NCBI GenBank assembly: GCA_964402975.1
Contig: CAYOEM010000001.1
Coordinates: 124,001-188,000, forward strand
DNA: 64,000 nt
DNA from: CAMDKS01 sp964402975
Lineage (GTDB): Bacteria; Bdellovibrionota_B; Oligoflexia; Oligoflexales; RGVZ01
Direction: 5' to 3'
Shown here: one piece after another, positions 26,541-35,578 of the stretch
How the letters are laid out: every line of letters begins with the position of its first letter
Numbering within the stretch: the stretch's first letter is position 1
The notes under the pieces: model-generated
Told to the model about the DNA's origin: nothing
Database searches by the model: none
The model's input: the letters and a program-made list of their open reading frames with translations, nothing else
Position numbers and translations under genes: made by a program

Positions 26541-27239
26541 ATGAATAACTTGGCGAATAATTCAAAAATTTGGTCAAACATCTGCGAAATCTGTGAATCT
26601 AAAGATCAATTGTCGGATATTCGTCCATGGCTATCAGCCCTGACCGCAGACCGTTCGATGTGGCCAACGGCGGAGAGTTTGAATTCCATAATCCAAACTA
26701 GGTATCAGCATGTGCCCTGGCAATTCGTAAAACAGGCGCCAGTGCCCCGCCGGGCTAAGTCACGAGGTTCGGCATCTCTAAGTGGTTACCTGAACTTGGT
26801 GCTGGAACAACAAAAGGTACCTCTCCGCGAGGGTACCCTCCACGATGTGCTTAACGCCCTGACTTTCATCATGTTCCCCGAGTCTAAGGCCGCTTTGGCA
26901 AAGCGACACTTCGATGAGTCCCCTGCTGGGATCCCGCGCGGGCAAAACCGCACCAGGACGCAGGATCTCCTCACAATACTTGACGAAGGCGCCGTTTTGC
27001 GACTTTTTGATTCAACGGGAGTCTCGAGAGATCTCATCTTTGGGCACGCCATTTACGAGCATATTATTGAGGGCAGACCCTTACGTGCGGCCCGCCTGGA
27101 CCTCCATGTAAATGATGAAATATTCGGCAAACCAATCCAGCAAGTTACGGAGCTGGCGGACCAATCCCTGGCGAGGTGGCTAAGCATCGATAGCCACTGC
27201 CGATCGGCCCATGAGTTTTCAAGCCTTGATATCCAATAA
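26541..27239 (+). CDS. DUF3025 family protein
   Basis: 232 residues. It has the DUF3025 features LHDVLNALTFIMFPESKAAL, AKRHFDE and then RTRTQDLLTILDEGAVL. Proteins of this family occur in many Proteobacteria without a known function. No signal peptide or membrane segment. It stands alone upstream of ald with 120 bases between. Confidence 0.75.
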   Translation: MNNLANNSKIWSNICEICESKDQLSDIRPWLSALTADRSMWPTAESLNSIIQTRYQHVPWQFVKQAPVPRRAKSRGSASLSGYLNLVLEQQKVPLREGTLHDVLNALTFIMFPESKAALAKRHFDESPAGIPRGQNRTRTQDLLTILDEGAVLRLFDSTGVSRDLIFGHAIYEHIIEGRPLRAARLDLHVNDEIFGKPIQQVTELADQSLARWLSIDSHCRSAHEFSSLDIQ

Positions 27240-27359
27240 GAAGTTGTGACTTCTTGCCGTAATTGGCAGGATTTGCTACTTTTAGTGCCCTCCCAATCTC
27301 TGGTTGGAGGCTGTATCGATTGCGTTTTAAAACTCGTCAATCATGAAGGACACATGACC

Positions 27360-28460
27360 ATGCTAATCGGCGTTCCAAAGGAAATTAAAAATCGCGAAAA
27401 CCGTGTAGGCGTGGTGCCAGGTGGCGTTGCGCAGTTAATAGCTGCCGGACATAAAGTCATCATTCAAAAAGGCGCAGGCCTGGGCGCTGGGATACCAGAC
27501 GAAAAGTTTATGGCGGCCGGTGCGAAGATCGTCGAAACCAAGGAAGACGTCTGGGGTCAGGCCGACATGGTCATGAAAGTTAAAGAGCCGATCGAGCCTG
27601 AATATAAACTCATGAGAGACGGCCAAATTCTTTACACCTATCTTCACCTTGCTGCAGTTCCTGAATTGGCTCGCGAACTCGTGAAAAGAAAGGTGTCAGC
27701 AGTCGCTTACGAAACCATTGAACTGGCTAATGGCTCTCTCCCACTTCTCACTCCAATGTCAGAGGTCGCAGGCCGTATGGCAGTTCAAGTTGGCGCCCAA
27801 TGTCTACAGAAGCACAATGGCGGAAAAGGGCTGCTTCTAGGTGGCGTCCCTGGTGTGAAACGTGGTCGCGTCGTGATTATTGGCGGCGGCGTGGTTGGAA
27901 TAAATTCCGCTAAAATGGCGGTTGGTCTCGGCGCCAGCGTCACCATCATGGACGTCAACGCAGCTAGACTCGCTTATCTAGATGACGTGTTTGGCAATAA
28001 CGTGACGACGCTAATGTCTAATCCAGAAAACATCTCGACAGCGGTGCGTGAGGCTGATCTGGTGGTTGGAGCTGTGCTTATCACAGGAGCCAAAGCACCG
28101 ATGCTGGTTGGCCGAAAAGATATCGCCAACATGGAGCCTGATTCAGTGGTCGTGGACGTTGCCATTGATCAAGGTGGCTGCATCGAAACCATAAAACCAA
28201 CGACCCATGACGATCCAGTATACAAGGCTGAAGGTGTTCTCCATTATGGCGTGACAAACATCCCAGGCGACGTTCCGAAAACGTCGACTTATGCGCTAAC
28301 AAACGTGACGCTGCGCTATGCGCTTGACTTAGCAAACAAGGGACTTACCCGTGCACTTGAGCAAAATGAAGCGCTACGCAAAGGGCTCAACACTCATGCC
28401 GGAAAAGTGACACATAAAGCTGTTGCAGAAGCGCTGGACATGCCATTTTCTGCATTTTAG
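27360..28460 (+). CDS. ald: alanine dehydrogenase
   Basis: 366 residues from ATG 27360, with AAGGA 9 bases before it (ATG 27354 is too close). It begins MLIGVPKEIKNRENRVGV and has YTYLHLAAVPEL, TPMSEVAGRMAVQVGA, the NAD-binding VVIIGGGVVGINSA and the late GVTNIPGDVPKTS. It interconverts alanine and pyruvate plus ammonia with NAD. An MFS gene follows after 6 bases. Confidence 0.96.
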   Translation: MLIGVPKEIKNRENRVGVVPGGVAQLIAAGHKVIIQKGAGLGAGIPDEKFMAAGAKIVETKEDVWGQADMVMKVKEPIEPEYKLMRDGQILYTYLHLAAVPELARELVKRKVSAVAYETIELANGSLPLLTPMSEVAGRMAVQVGAQCLQKHNGGKGLLLGGVPGVKRGRVVIIGGGVVGINSAKMAVGLGASVTIMDVNAARLAYLDDVFGNNVTTLMSNPENISTAVREADLVVGAVLITGAKAPMLVGRKDIANMEPDSVVVDVAIDQGGCIETIKPTTHDDPVYKAEGVLHYGVTNIPGDVPKTSTYALTNVTLRYALDLANKGLTRALEQNEALRKGLNTHAGKVTHKAVAEALDMPFSAF

Positions 28461-28466
28461 GCCCTG

Positions 28467-29696
28467 ATGCGAGACGTTAACCTCAAGCGCGATGTTTTGA
28501 ACCTGACGGTCATCGTGTCGGCGCTGGGGTACTTCGTCGATATTTACGATCTTGTACTTTTCAGCATCGTTCGAGTCGCCAGCCTTAGAGATCTTGGCGT
28601 GCCTGAAGGCGAACTTCTCACAGTTGGCGTTCGTCTTCTCAACATGCAGATGGCAGGCATGCTGATCGGCGGCATCATCTGGGGAATTTTGGGAGACAAG
28701 CTGGGGCGTGTATCTGTGCTTTTTGGTTCGATACTGATGTACTCTCTCGCAAATATTGCCAATGGGCTCGTTCATAATGTCGATGCGTATGCGTGGCTTA
28801 GACTTGTAGCCGGAATCGGACTCGCGGGGGAGCTGGGCGCCGCCATAACGCTCGTCAGTGAGAGCCTTCCGAAAGAGAGCCGGGGAATTGGCACATCAGT
28901 GGTAGCAGGCATTGGAGTCTCAGGCGCGCTCCTGGCGGCCACCATCGGCAAACACTTCCCTTGGCAATTTGCTTATATGGCTGGTGGTACACTTGGCCTC
29001 TTACTTCTGATTCTGCGCGTCAAAATGCTTGAAAGCGGGATGTTCAGTCAAATGCGCGACGATAGAGATGTCAGCCGCGGCGATATATCCATGCTATTTA
29101 CAAATTTGGAGCGCTTTGGTCGCTACATGGATTGCATTTTAATCGGCATACCGTTGTGGTTTGTTATTGGGATACTGGTGACTTTCAGCCCAGAAATCTG
29201 TCGCGCACTCGGCGCCACCGAGACCGTCAGTGCCGGTGATGGAATTTTTTGGGCCTACACGGGCCTCGTTATTGGCGACATCGGTAGTGGCGTTATAAGT
29301 CAGTGGCTAAAATCAAGAAAAGCCACCTTGTGGATCTTTCAAACTGCCAGTGCAGCGTTGATTCTTCTATTTCTTTTCTCGCGGGGCATGCCTGCGAACT
29401 ACTATTATCTCCTCTGCTTCCTGCTTGGGTGTTCAGTTGGCTACTGGGCTATTTTCGTCACGGTCGCTGCAGAACAGTTTGGAACAAATTTGCGTGCAAC
29501 CGTAGCCACAACCGTCCCTAACTTCGTTCGCGGGAGCGTCGTGCTAGTGACAACAGCATTCACGCTTTTGCAGCACCGCGTTGGTATTGTGCAAGGTGCT
29601 CTGACGGTGGGAATCGTTTGTGTGCTGATTGGCATGTTCGCCCTAAGGCGCCTTAGAGAGAGCTTTGGTAAGGATCTTAACTGGCTGGAGATTTAA
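28467..29696 (+). CDS. MFS transporter
   Basis: 409 residues with about twelve membrane segments. Early membrane-associated Asp residues lie in VDIYDLVLF, motif A is ILGDKLGR in the first cytoplasmic loop, and AGIGLAGELGAAITLVSE resembles the sugar/organic-acid porter branch. Six bases separate it from ald, so the two are cotranscribed. An alanine, pyruvate or related carboxylate substrate is inferred from context only. Confidence 0.8.
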   Translation: MRDVNLKRDVLNLTVIVSALGYFVDIYDLVLFSIVRVASLRDLGVPEGELLTVGVRLLNMQMAGMLIGGIIWGILGDKLGRVSVLFGSILMYSLANIANGLVHNVDAYAWLRLVAGIGLAGELGAAITLVSESLPKESRGIGTSVVAGIGVSGALLAATIGKHFPWQFAYMAGGTLGLLLLILRVKMLESGMFSQMRDDRDVSRGDISMLFTNLERFGRYMDCILIGIPLWFVIGILVTFSPEICRALGATETVSAGDGIFWAYTGLVIGDIGSGVISQWLKSRKATLWIFQTASAALILLFLFSRGMPANYYYLLCFLLGCSVGYWAIFVTVAAEQFGTNLRATVATTVPNFVRGSVVLVTTAFTLLQHRVGIVQGALTVGIVCVLIGMFALRRLRESFGKDLNWLEI

Positions 29697-29764
29697 CGTT
29701 TGGACTGACCCGTGTTACACTAGGACATGGGAAGTCGTAACTATTAAGTCGAGATCGTCAAATC

Positions 29765-30502
29765 ATGAACCCCGTATCAACGATTAAAAAAATAACCGGT
29801 TTCATCTGCTGGGCCCTTGTTTTTACTGGATTAACATTATCTACGAGCCAATTTATCTACGCAGCAGATCTCGACCACCAGTTTGCTCAAGGCGGGAATC
29901 AAGTGATGCTCGCTGCAACAAAAACGAAGAAAGCTCACCAGAGCAAATCCAAAACCAAAAGTAAGAAAAAGTCAGATCCTTCGCCCGAGGAACCGTCGCA
30001 GAGCGAGTCAAGCGCCACATCAGGAGACTTGGCCTCCGCAAAAGCCTACCGTGGACTGTTGGGATTTTTTATGGGAAAGGGCATGGCCATGACGTTTGGC
30101 GCTGCTTTTAGTATGCCTTACTCGAAAAAAATCGGGCTGGACGGCGGCTTTGATTACGTGAAAGCTGGCAATGCGACATCAAGCATTTCCATGATGAGAT
30201 TTGGGGGCGGCGGAATGTACATTGTAAGCACGTCTCCCGCATCCAGCATGAAAGCAGGCGGACGACTCGGATTAGCCAGAATTTCCGCGACAGCCCAGGT
30301 TGAACCGGAGATTGAAGGCGATGATCCGACAATAGTTAGTAAAAGCCTCATGTCTCTCTACGCCGAAGCTCGAGCATCCTACGAGAAGAAAATGGGTTCT
30401 TTTATTGTTGGGGGCGAAGTTCAACTACCCTTATTTTTCACATCTAAAGCCGAAGGTTCTGGCGGGCTAGCGATCTACGGAAGCGTTGGAAAAACTTTGT
30501 AA
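29765..30502 (+). CDS. secreted or outer-membrane protein with Lys-rich linker
   Basis: 245 residues. A signal peptide ends near IYAAD. A strongly basic stretch (THKKAHQSK-like repeats of K, S and T, about 48-72) and a Ser/Glu-rich segment come next. The last 140 residues form a Gly-rich β-strand pattern ending AIYGSVGKTL, suggesting a small barrel. The basic segment could bind peptidoglycan or lipopolysaccharide. Family not recognised. Confidence 0.5.
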   Translation: MNPVSTIKKITGFICWALVFTGLTLSTSQFIYAADLDHQFAQGGNQVMLAATKTKKAHQSKSKTKSKKKSDPSPEEPSQSESSATSGDLASAKAYRGLLGFFMGKGMAMTFGAAFSMPYSKKIGLDGGFDYVKAGNATSSISMMRFGGGGMYIVSTSPASSMKAGGRLGLARISATAQVEPEIEGDDPTIVSKSLMSLYAEARASYEKKMGSFIVGGEVQLPLFFTSKAEGSGGLAIYGSVGKTL

Positions 30503-30526
30503 GGATCTTACGAAGGGCTGGGAACT

Positions 30527-31423
30527 ATGAAACAGTGGCTTAACTACCATCATCTTTATTACTTTCGCACCATTGCCCTGGAGGGTAGCGTCGTTAAAGC
30601 CGCTAAACGCCTTCGACTTGGGCAGCCAACCCTCAGCACACAACTTAAAATTTTCGAAGATCATATCGGACAAAGGCTGTTCGACCGCGAAGCGCGAACA
30701 CTAAAGCTAACGGAAGCTGGTCAGATGGTTCTCGACTACGCTAACGAAATTTTCAAACTGGGCGATGAAATGGTTGAAGCCATCAACGACCGCCTCACGT
30801 CAAGCCGTATCGATGTTACGATTGGAGCCTTGGATAGCGTACCAAAATACGTTCTCATGATGATTGCTTCGTTCGCTCAGAAAACAGCAGGTTGCCGTGT
30901 GTCATTTCTGGAGGGTCGCTACGAGGAGCTGCTTCGGGAAGCCAAGGCACACCGCATCGATATCATCGTTGCCAATCATGGTCCCACACCAGCGGAATCG
31001 GTCGGTCTCAGGGCCCGAAGGGTGGCACGCATGCCCTGTGTGATCTGTGGAGATCAAAAGTACGCCCATCTAAAAAAAGGTTTTCCGAACTCCCTCTCAG
31101 GTCAACCCTTTATTCTACCGACGCCTCACAGCAAGCTTCGCCTCGACATGGACCACTGGCTTAAAACCAAAAAAATTGCTGCCGATGTCGTATTTGAGAC
31201 CCAAGACACTAGTCTTCAAAAACTCCTCGTCACCCACCACCTGGGAATTGCCCCGCTACCAGAGCCAGCTGCTGCCGAGCTCATCACCCAAAAAACCATG
31301 GTCATCCTAGGCTCGGTGGATGATGTTTATGAGGAACTGTGGCTCACGGCCGGTGAACGCCGCTTCCAAAACCCGGTGGCATCTCAAATATTTAAATTAT
31401 TCTCGCTAGATACGGAAAAATAG
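30527..31423 (+). CDS. LysR-family regulator, NhaR-like
   Basis: 298 residues. The N-terminal helix-turn-helix reads MKQWLNYHHLYYFRTIA, GSVVKAAKRLRLGQPTLSTQ and LTEAGQMVLDYANEIFKLGD, very close in style to NhaR, the activator of the Na+/H+ antiporter gene. A substrate-binding domain follows. It lies directly upstream of terC and sulP, so control of ion-related transport genes is plausible. No nhaA is present in the window. Confidence 0.85.
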   Translation: MKQWLNYHHLYYFRTIALEGSVVKAAKRLRLGQPTLSTQLKIFEDHIGQRLFDREARTLKLTEAGQMVLDYANEIFKLGDEMVEAINDRLTSSRIDVTIGALDSVPKYVLMMIASFAQKTAGCRVSFLEGRYEELLREAKAHRIDIIVANHGPTPAESVGLRARRVARMPCVICGDQKYAHLKKGFPNSLSGQPFILPTPHSKLRLDMDHWLKTKKIAADVVFETQDTSLQKLLVTHHLGIAPLPEPAAAELITQKTMVILGSVDDVYEELWLTAGERRFQNPVASQIFKLFSLDTEK

Positions 31424-31530
31424 CGTATATTCATTTATACAATAATTAAAATCCGTATTATTGATTTTAAAATAGTCGTACGCTTCCGACATAATACTAC
31501 TTCGCCAATTTGGCCGACTTGGAGACAACC

Positions 31531-32541
31531 GTGGAGCAATTAGCTGATAATGTCGTACAAAATTTAGGTCCCTTCATTACCGTCTCCGATCACTGGTGGG
31601 CCTATTTGGCACTTCTTGGCGTTATCGGTTTTATGCTGGTATTGGATCTTGGGGTCTTCCATAGAAAGCCGCACACGGTCTCGTTTAAAGAAGCCACCGT
31701 CTGGAGCATTATCTGGGTGATGGTGTCCCTGCTTTTCAACCTAGGACTCTACATCTGGGTCAAGCAGCAGTTTACGGAATATCCTGAACTGGCAAAAAGA
31801 TTTGCTGGAGAGTTTTTAGCTGGTTACGTCGTTGAAAAGTCACTGGCCGTAGACAACATCTTCGTCATCGCTGTTATTTTTAGCTACTTTGCCATACCCG
31901 CACACTTGCAGCACCGAGTTCTGTTTTATGGCATCTTAGGTGCAATATTCTTCAGAGCACTATTTATCGCCCTCGGCAGCTGGCTAATGCAGTACCACTG
32001 GGTCATGTATGTGTTTGGCGCTTTCTTAATAATTACGGGTATCAAACTCTTTAAACAGCCCGATGAGAGCAAGTCTCCAGGTGACAACTTCTTCGTCAAA
32101 TGGGTGACAAAACGTTTTCCCGCCACCCCGGACCTCCAAGGCTCTAAGTTTTTTGTAAAATCTGAATCTGGAAAGTGGCTCGTGACTCCGTTATTTTTAG
32201 CGCTCATTGTGGTCGAGTTCACAGATATAGTCTTTGCCGTGGACTCAGTACCGGCCATTTTTGCCATCACGAAAGAGCCGTTTATCGTATTTTCATCCAA
32301 TATGTTTGCCATATTGGGTCTTAGATCGATGTATTTCATGCTAGGTGGTCTAATGCCTATGTTCACCTATTTGAAGTATGGTCTTGGTCTTATTTTGATT
32401 TTCGTAGGCCTAAAGATGGCTTGGCTAAATAACGCCTTCGGAGGTAAGTTCCCGATCTCTTGGTCACTGGCAATTATTGGGACCATTCTTCTTCTTTCAA
32501 TGCTTGCATCCGTTGTATTCAAGCCCAAACAAAAGAATTAA
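31531..32541 (+). CDS. TerC/Alx-family membrane protein
   Basis: 336 residues from GTG 31531 with GGAGA 5 bases upstream; a TTG at 31510 in the same frame has no site. Eight to nine membrane segments. The family Asp-bearing motifs are present: VLDLGVFHRK, VEKSLAVDNIFV and VEFTDIVFAVDSVPAI. TerC/Alx proteins are linked to manganese export and pH or tellurite response. sulP follows after 21 bases. Confidence 0.85.
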   Translation: MEQLADNVVQNLGPFITVSDHWWAYLALLGVIGFMLVLDLGVFHRKPHTVSFKEATVWSIIWVMVSLLFNLGLYIWVKQQFTEYPELAKRFAGEFLAGYVVEKSLAVDNIFVIAVIFSYFAIPAHLQHRVLFYGILGAIFFRALFIALGSWLMQYHWVMYVFGAFLIITGIKLFKQPDESKSPGDNFFVKWVTKRFPATPDLQGSKFFVKSESGKWLVTPLFLALIVVEFTDIVFAVDSVPAIFAITKEPFIVFSSNMFAILGLRSMYFMLGGLMPMFTYLKYGLGLILIFVGLKMAWLNNAFGGKFPISWSLAIIGTILLLSMLASVVFKPKQKN

Positions 32542-32562
32542 TCGGGGAGACAAGCACCTAGG

Positions 32563-34050
32563 ATGAATGACTCTAACAATCAAAGCGTTTTAACCTCAAT
32601 TCCTCGAAACCTGACTAGCTCCCTCGTTGTCTTTCTTGTTGCCCTCCCCCTCTGTATCGGAATTGCCACTGCCTGCGGCCTGACACCTGACAAGGGGCTA
32701 GTCGCCGGAGCTATTGGTGGCATTGTGGTCGGGTTATTTGGAGGATCGCCGCTTCAAGTTAGCGGACCTGCTAACGGACTCATTCCAGTTATTGCTGAAC
32801 TGGCCTCTGAACACGGAATCATTATTTTGGGAGCAGCTGTTATGCTCGCCGGAGTCATGCAAGCGCTTGCAGGTATTTTTCGGCTTGGTGTCTTCTTTCG
32901 AGCCCTGTGCCCGAGCGTCATCTACGGCCTCATGGCTGGTTTTGGGCTCGTTATTTTCAGCAGCCAGCTCATGACCGCCCTTAACAGCACGCCCAAAGCG
33001 ACTTTCTTTGCAAACGTAGGCGCGATCCCTGGTGAATTTTCCAAAATATTCACATCGACTGGTTCATTGCATGCCCTGATCGTCACAACAGTAACCCTTA
33101 GCGGCATCTTAATTTGGAATTTTTTGATTGAGCAAATGAATCGACGCAAAACATGGACAAGTCGTTGGATTATCTTGCTAAAGAAGACCCCGGCGTATCT
33201 CATTGGAATCTTGTCTGGTACCGCTATTCATTTCTGTCTTGGACTACAATCATCAACAGTGGCCCTTCCGGAAACCCTCAGCCAAGACTTGAATGAAGGT
33301 TTTGCAAGTATTTATGCCCTGATTGCAAAGGATACCGCAGCACTCACTGTCATCTTAGAGTTTGCGATAACAATCGCAATTCTAGCAAGTATCGAGACCA
33401 TGGTTTCCACGGCCTCTCTTGATAAAATTACGGCCGACGGTCGCTCCTCAAATTACAACAAAGAACTCATCGCCCAGGGTTTTGGTAACTTTTTATGCGG
33501 GCTTTTTTCTGCACCACCGATCACCGGGGTCATGATTCGCAGTACTGCAAATCTACAATCTGGCGCGACAAACAATACATCAACTATTTTTCATGGCTTA
33601 CTGTTACTGGGCGCGCTGCTTGTTTTTGGACAGTCGTTACACTTTATACCATCCGCTGCATTAGCCGCTATTTTGGTCCATGCAGCCCTCAAGCTAATCA
33701 ATATTAAGTCAGTTCGCGCGTTGGCGGCGGAAGACAAGAGACATGCAATAACTTTCGCAGCCACCACTATTTCCGTCGTAGGATTTGGAGTCTTGACCGG
33801 AGTTGCAGTCGGCTTTACGCTGAGTGCCTTTTGGCTTCTTCGACGGTTTGTTTCACTCGAAATTAGGCGTAGCGATTCACGAGTTGAATTGCATGGAATT
33901 GCCACGTTTATGGACCTGCCCCGCATCTTGAAGTTCCTAGAAAGTCTGCCCAGGGATGTCACTTTTGACATCTGCACAAAGGGCCTCAGGTATGTGGATC
34001 CATCCGCACGAGATGCGATTGAAAACCTAAGGTCTCGTGCTCAAAACTAG
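32563..34050 (+). CDS. SulP-family anion transporter
   Basis: 495 residues with about twelve membrane segments. It has VALPLCIGIATACG, GGSPLQVSGPANGL and FGNFLCGLFSAPPITGVMIR, as in SulP (SLC26-type) proteins of the bicarbonate/sulfate group. The C-terminal STAS domain is short and partly degenerate (about 440-495). The ion could be sulfate, bicarbonate or another anion. Its TAG stop shares the CTAG with the convergent aminotransferase gene. Confidence 0.85.
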   Translation: MNDSNNQSVLTSIPRNLTSSLVVFLVALPLCIGIATACGLTPDKGLVAGAIGGIVVGLFGGSPLQVSGPANGLIPVIAELASEHGIIILGAAVMLAGVMQALAGIFRLGVFFRALCPSVIYGLMAGFGLVIFSSQLMTALNSTPKATFFANVGAIPGEFSKIFTSTGSLHALIVTTVTLSGILIWNFLIEQMNRRKTWTSRWIILLKKTPAYLIGILSGTAIHFCLGLQSSTVALPETLSQDLNEGFASIYALIAKDTAALTVILEFAITIAILASIETMVSTASLDKITADGRSSNYNKELIAQGFGNFLCGLFSAPPITGVMIRSTANLQSGATNNTSTIFHGLLLLGALLVFGQSLHFIPSAALAAILVHAALKLINIKSVRALAAEDKRHAITFAATTISVVGFGVLTGVAVGFTLSAFWLLRRFVSLEIRRSDSRVELHGIATFMDLPRILKFLESLPRDVTFDICTKGLRYVDPSARDAIENLRSRAQN

Positions 34051-35540
34051 TCTTTGTATATGGGGCCCTTGGCGAGAGACTTCCTCACACCTTCAACAAC
34101 CAGATCGACCTCGTCTGAGGTAATTCCGAAATGTGGAGTGAAGCGCAGGGCGTTTTTACCGCCATGGATCACTCCTATTCCGCTCAGTCGCATATCAAGT
34201 TCTACGCACTTTTTACCAAGAACAGTGTAGCCATCCTGGGACAATTCCACTGAGAAAAGTAGCCCCGTTCCCTGCACTTTAGTGATCACACCAGGAAAAT
34301 CTTTCATGAGAGCCCTAAATTTCTGCAAAAACTCGTGCCCCTTATCGACGATGTTTTTACGAAGCTCAGGAGTCAGCGAATCTAAAACCGCGCACGCAAC
34401 TTCCAACGCGCGCGGATTGGTCGTCATGGTATTGCCGTAAACACCTTTTTTATAGAAAGACGCTGTTTCAGCGGTCATAGCAAGAACTGACAGGGGGTAC
34501 TGACCAGCATTGATCGCCTTGGAATAAGTTTCCATATCGGGTGGCTCACACGTTTCAAAACCTGGATAATCACAGATACTCAAGTTACCTGTGGTCCGAA
34601 GTCCAGACTGAATCGCATCCATAACAAGCATGGAACCATGTTCTTTGGTCAGGCGTCTTGCCTCATCATAAAACTCCCGGGTCGTAGCAACACCGGGATT
34701 TCCCTCACCCATGACTGGCTCAATGAACATGGCCTCATAGTAGATACCGTCTTTTTCAGCCCTTGCAAAGGCTGCACGAAGTTGCTCCACATTGCCGGGC
34801 TCAATGACATCAAGCTTTGTGTCTTCTCGGTAGCTTGCCAAAACATCGTATGACTTGCGAGACGAGTGCGACATCTTGGCAGGACTCTCTGTTCGCCCGT
34901 GAAAACTTCCAATTTGAGATAAAAATCTGATTTTACGACCCGCATAACGGCCACCGGGATCTGTCATCATTTTGGCTTTGATATCACTGATACGACAAGC
35001 CACTGTCATCGACTCCGACCCAGAATTCAGGCAAAGGAATTTGGCAAATGGTTTACGAAGGTTGTCCGGCCTATTGTGTCCAACCTCTTTAAACATTCGA
35101 TCGATAAAACGCTTCTGCGAGAAATTGGCCGTCATTACATTTGCCATCACCAGGTCCTGCGACATTGCGCGAATAACTTTTTCGGGGCCGTGCCCTAGAC
35201 CTAGCATACCGTAACCGCCATTGTCATGGACCACCGCACCGTGACTCGTAATAATCCACGGTCCCTTAGCTGTAAAAGCTACATAAGGGTTCACTGCGAC
35301 GTCTTTGTAAAAATTGACGAATCCGTCCTGTAGAAACGCAATAAGATCTTTCTCCGCCTTTTTAAACCAGTCGGGGTATTCGTTCTTAAGACAAGACCAC
35401 CATTGATAAGCGTCATCAATGGCCTGCACAAGTTGAGGGAATTTCGGAAGAAATTTCTCGATTACTGCATCATCTAAACCGACGGTTTGACGAGGCCCAG
35501 AAAAACTCCGAATCTCTTTCAATTTTTGCATCGACGACAT
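34047..35540 (-). CDS. class-III PLP-dependent aminotransferase
   Basis: 497 residues from ATG 35540 with GAGGGG about 7 bases before it. It has LNSGSESM (about 172), SFHGRT, FIEPVMGEGNPG, the cofactor Asp in MDAIQSGLRTTG (Asp 308) and the PLP lysine Lys 341 in YSKAINAGQYPLS. Class-III enzymes move amino groups from terminal amines or amino acids to keto acids. It sits 38 bases after an aromatic amino acid hydroxylase and is probably cotranscribed with it. The specific substrate is unknown. Confidence 0.85.
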   Translation of the reverse strand: MSSMQKLKEIRSFSGPRQTVGLDDAVIEKFLPKFPQLVQAIDDAYQWWSCLKNEYPDWFKKAEKDLIAFLQDGFVNFYKDVAVNPYVAFTAKGPWIITSHGAVVHDNGGYGMLGLGHGPEKVIRAMSQDLVMANVMTANFSQKRFIDRMFKEVGHNRPDNLRKPFAKFLCLNSGSESMTVACRISDIKAKMMTDPGGRYAGRKIRFLSQIGSFHGRTESPAKMSHSSRKSYDVLASYREDTKLDVIEPGNVEQLRAAFARAEKDGIYYEAMFIEPVMGEGNPGVATTREFYDEARRLTKEHGSMLVMDAIQSGLRTTGNLSICDYPGFETCEPPDMETYSKAINAGQYPLSVLAMTAETASFYKKGVYGNTMTTNPRALEVACAVLDSLTPELRKNIVDKGHEFLQKFRALMKDFPGVITKVQGTGLLFSVELSQDGYTVLGKKCVELDMRLSGIGVIHGGKNALRFTPHFGITSDEVDLVVEGVRKSLAKGPIYKD

Positions 35541-35578
35541 GACATCACCCCTCTGCGTGGCTCTCCGCACAAACAATT

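Noticed and set aside
31424..31530. Possible yybP-ykoY manganese riboswitch before terC
   Set aside because: The 107-base leader is AT-rich and I cannot find the conserved loop sequences of that riboswitch.
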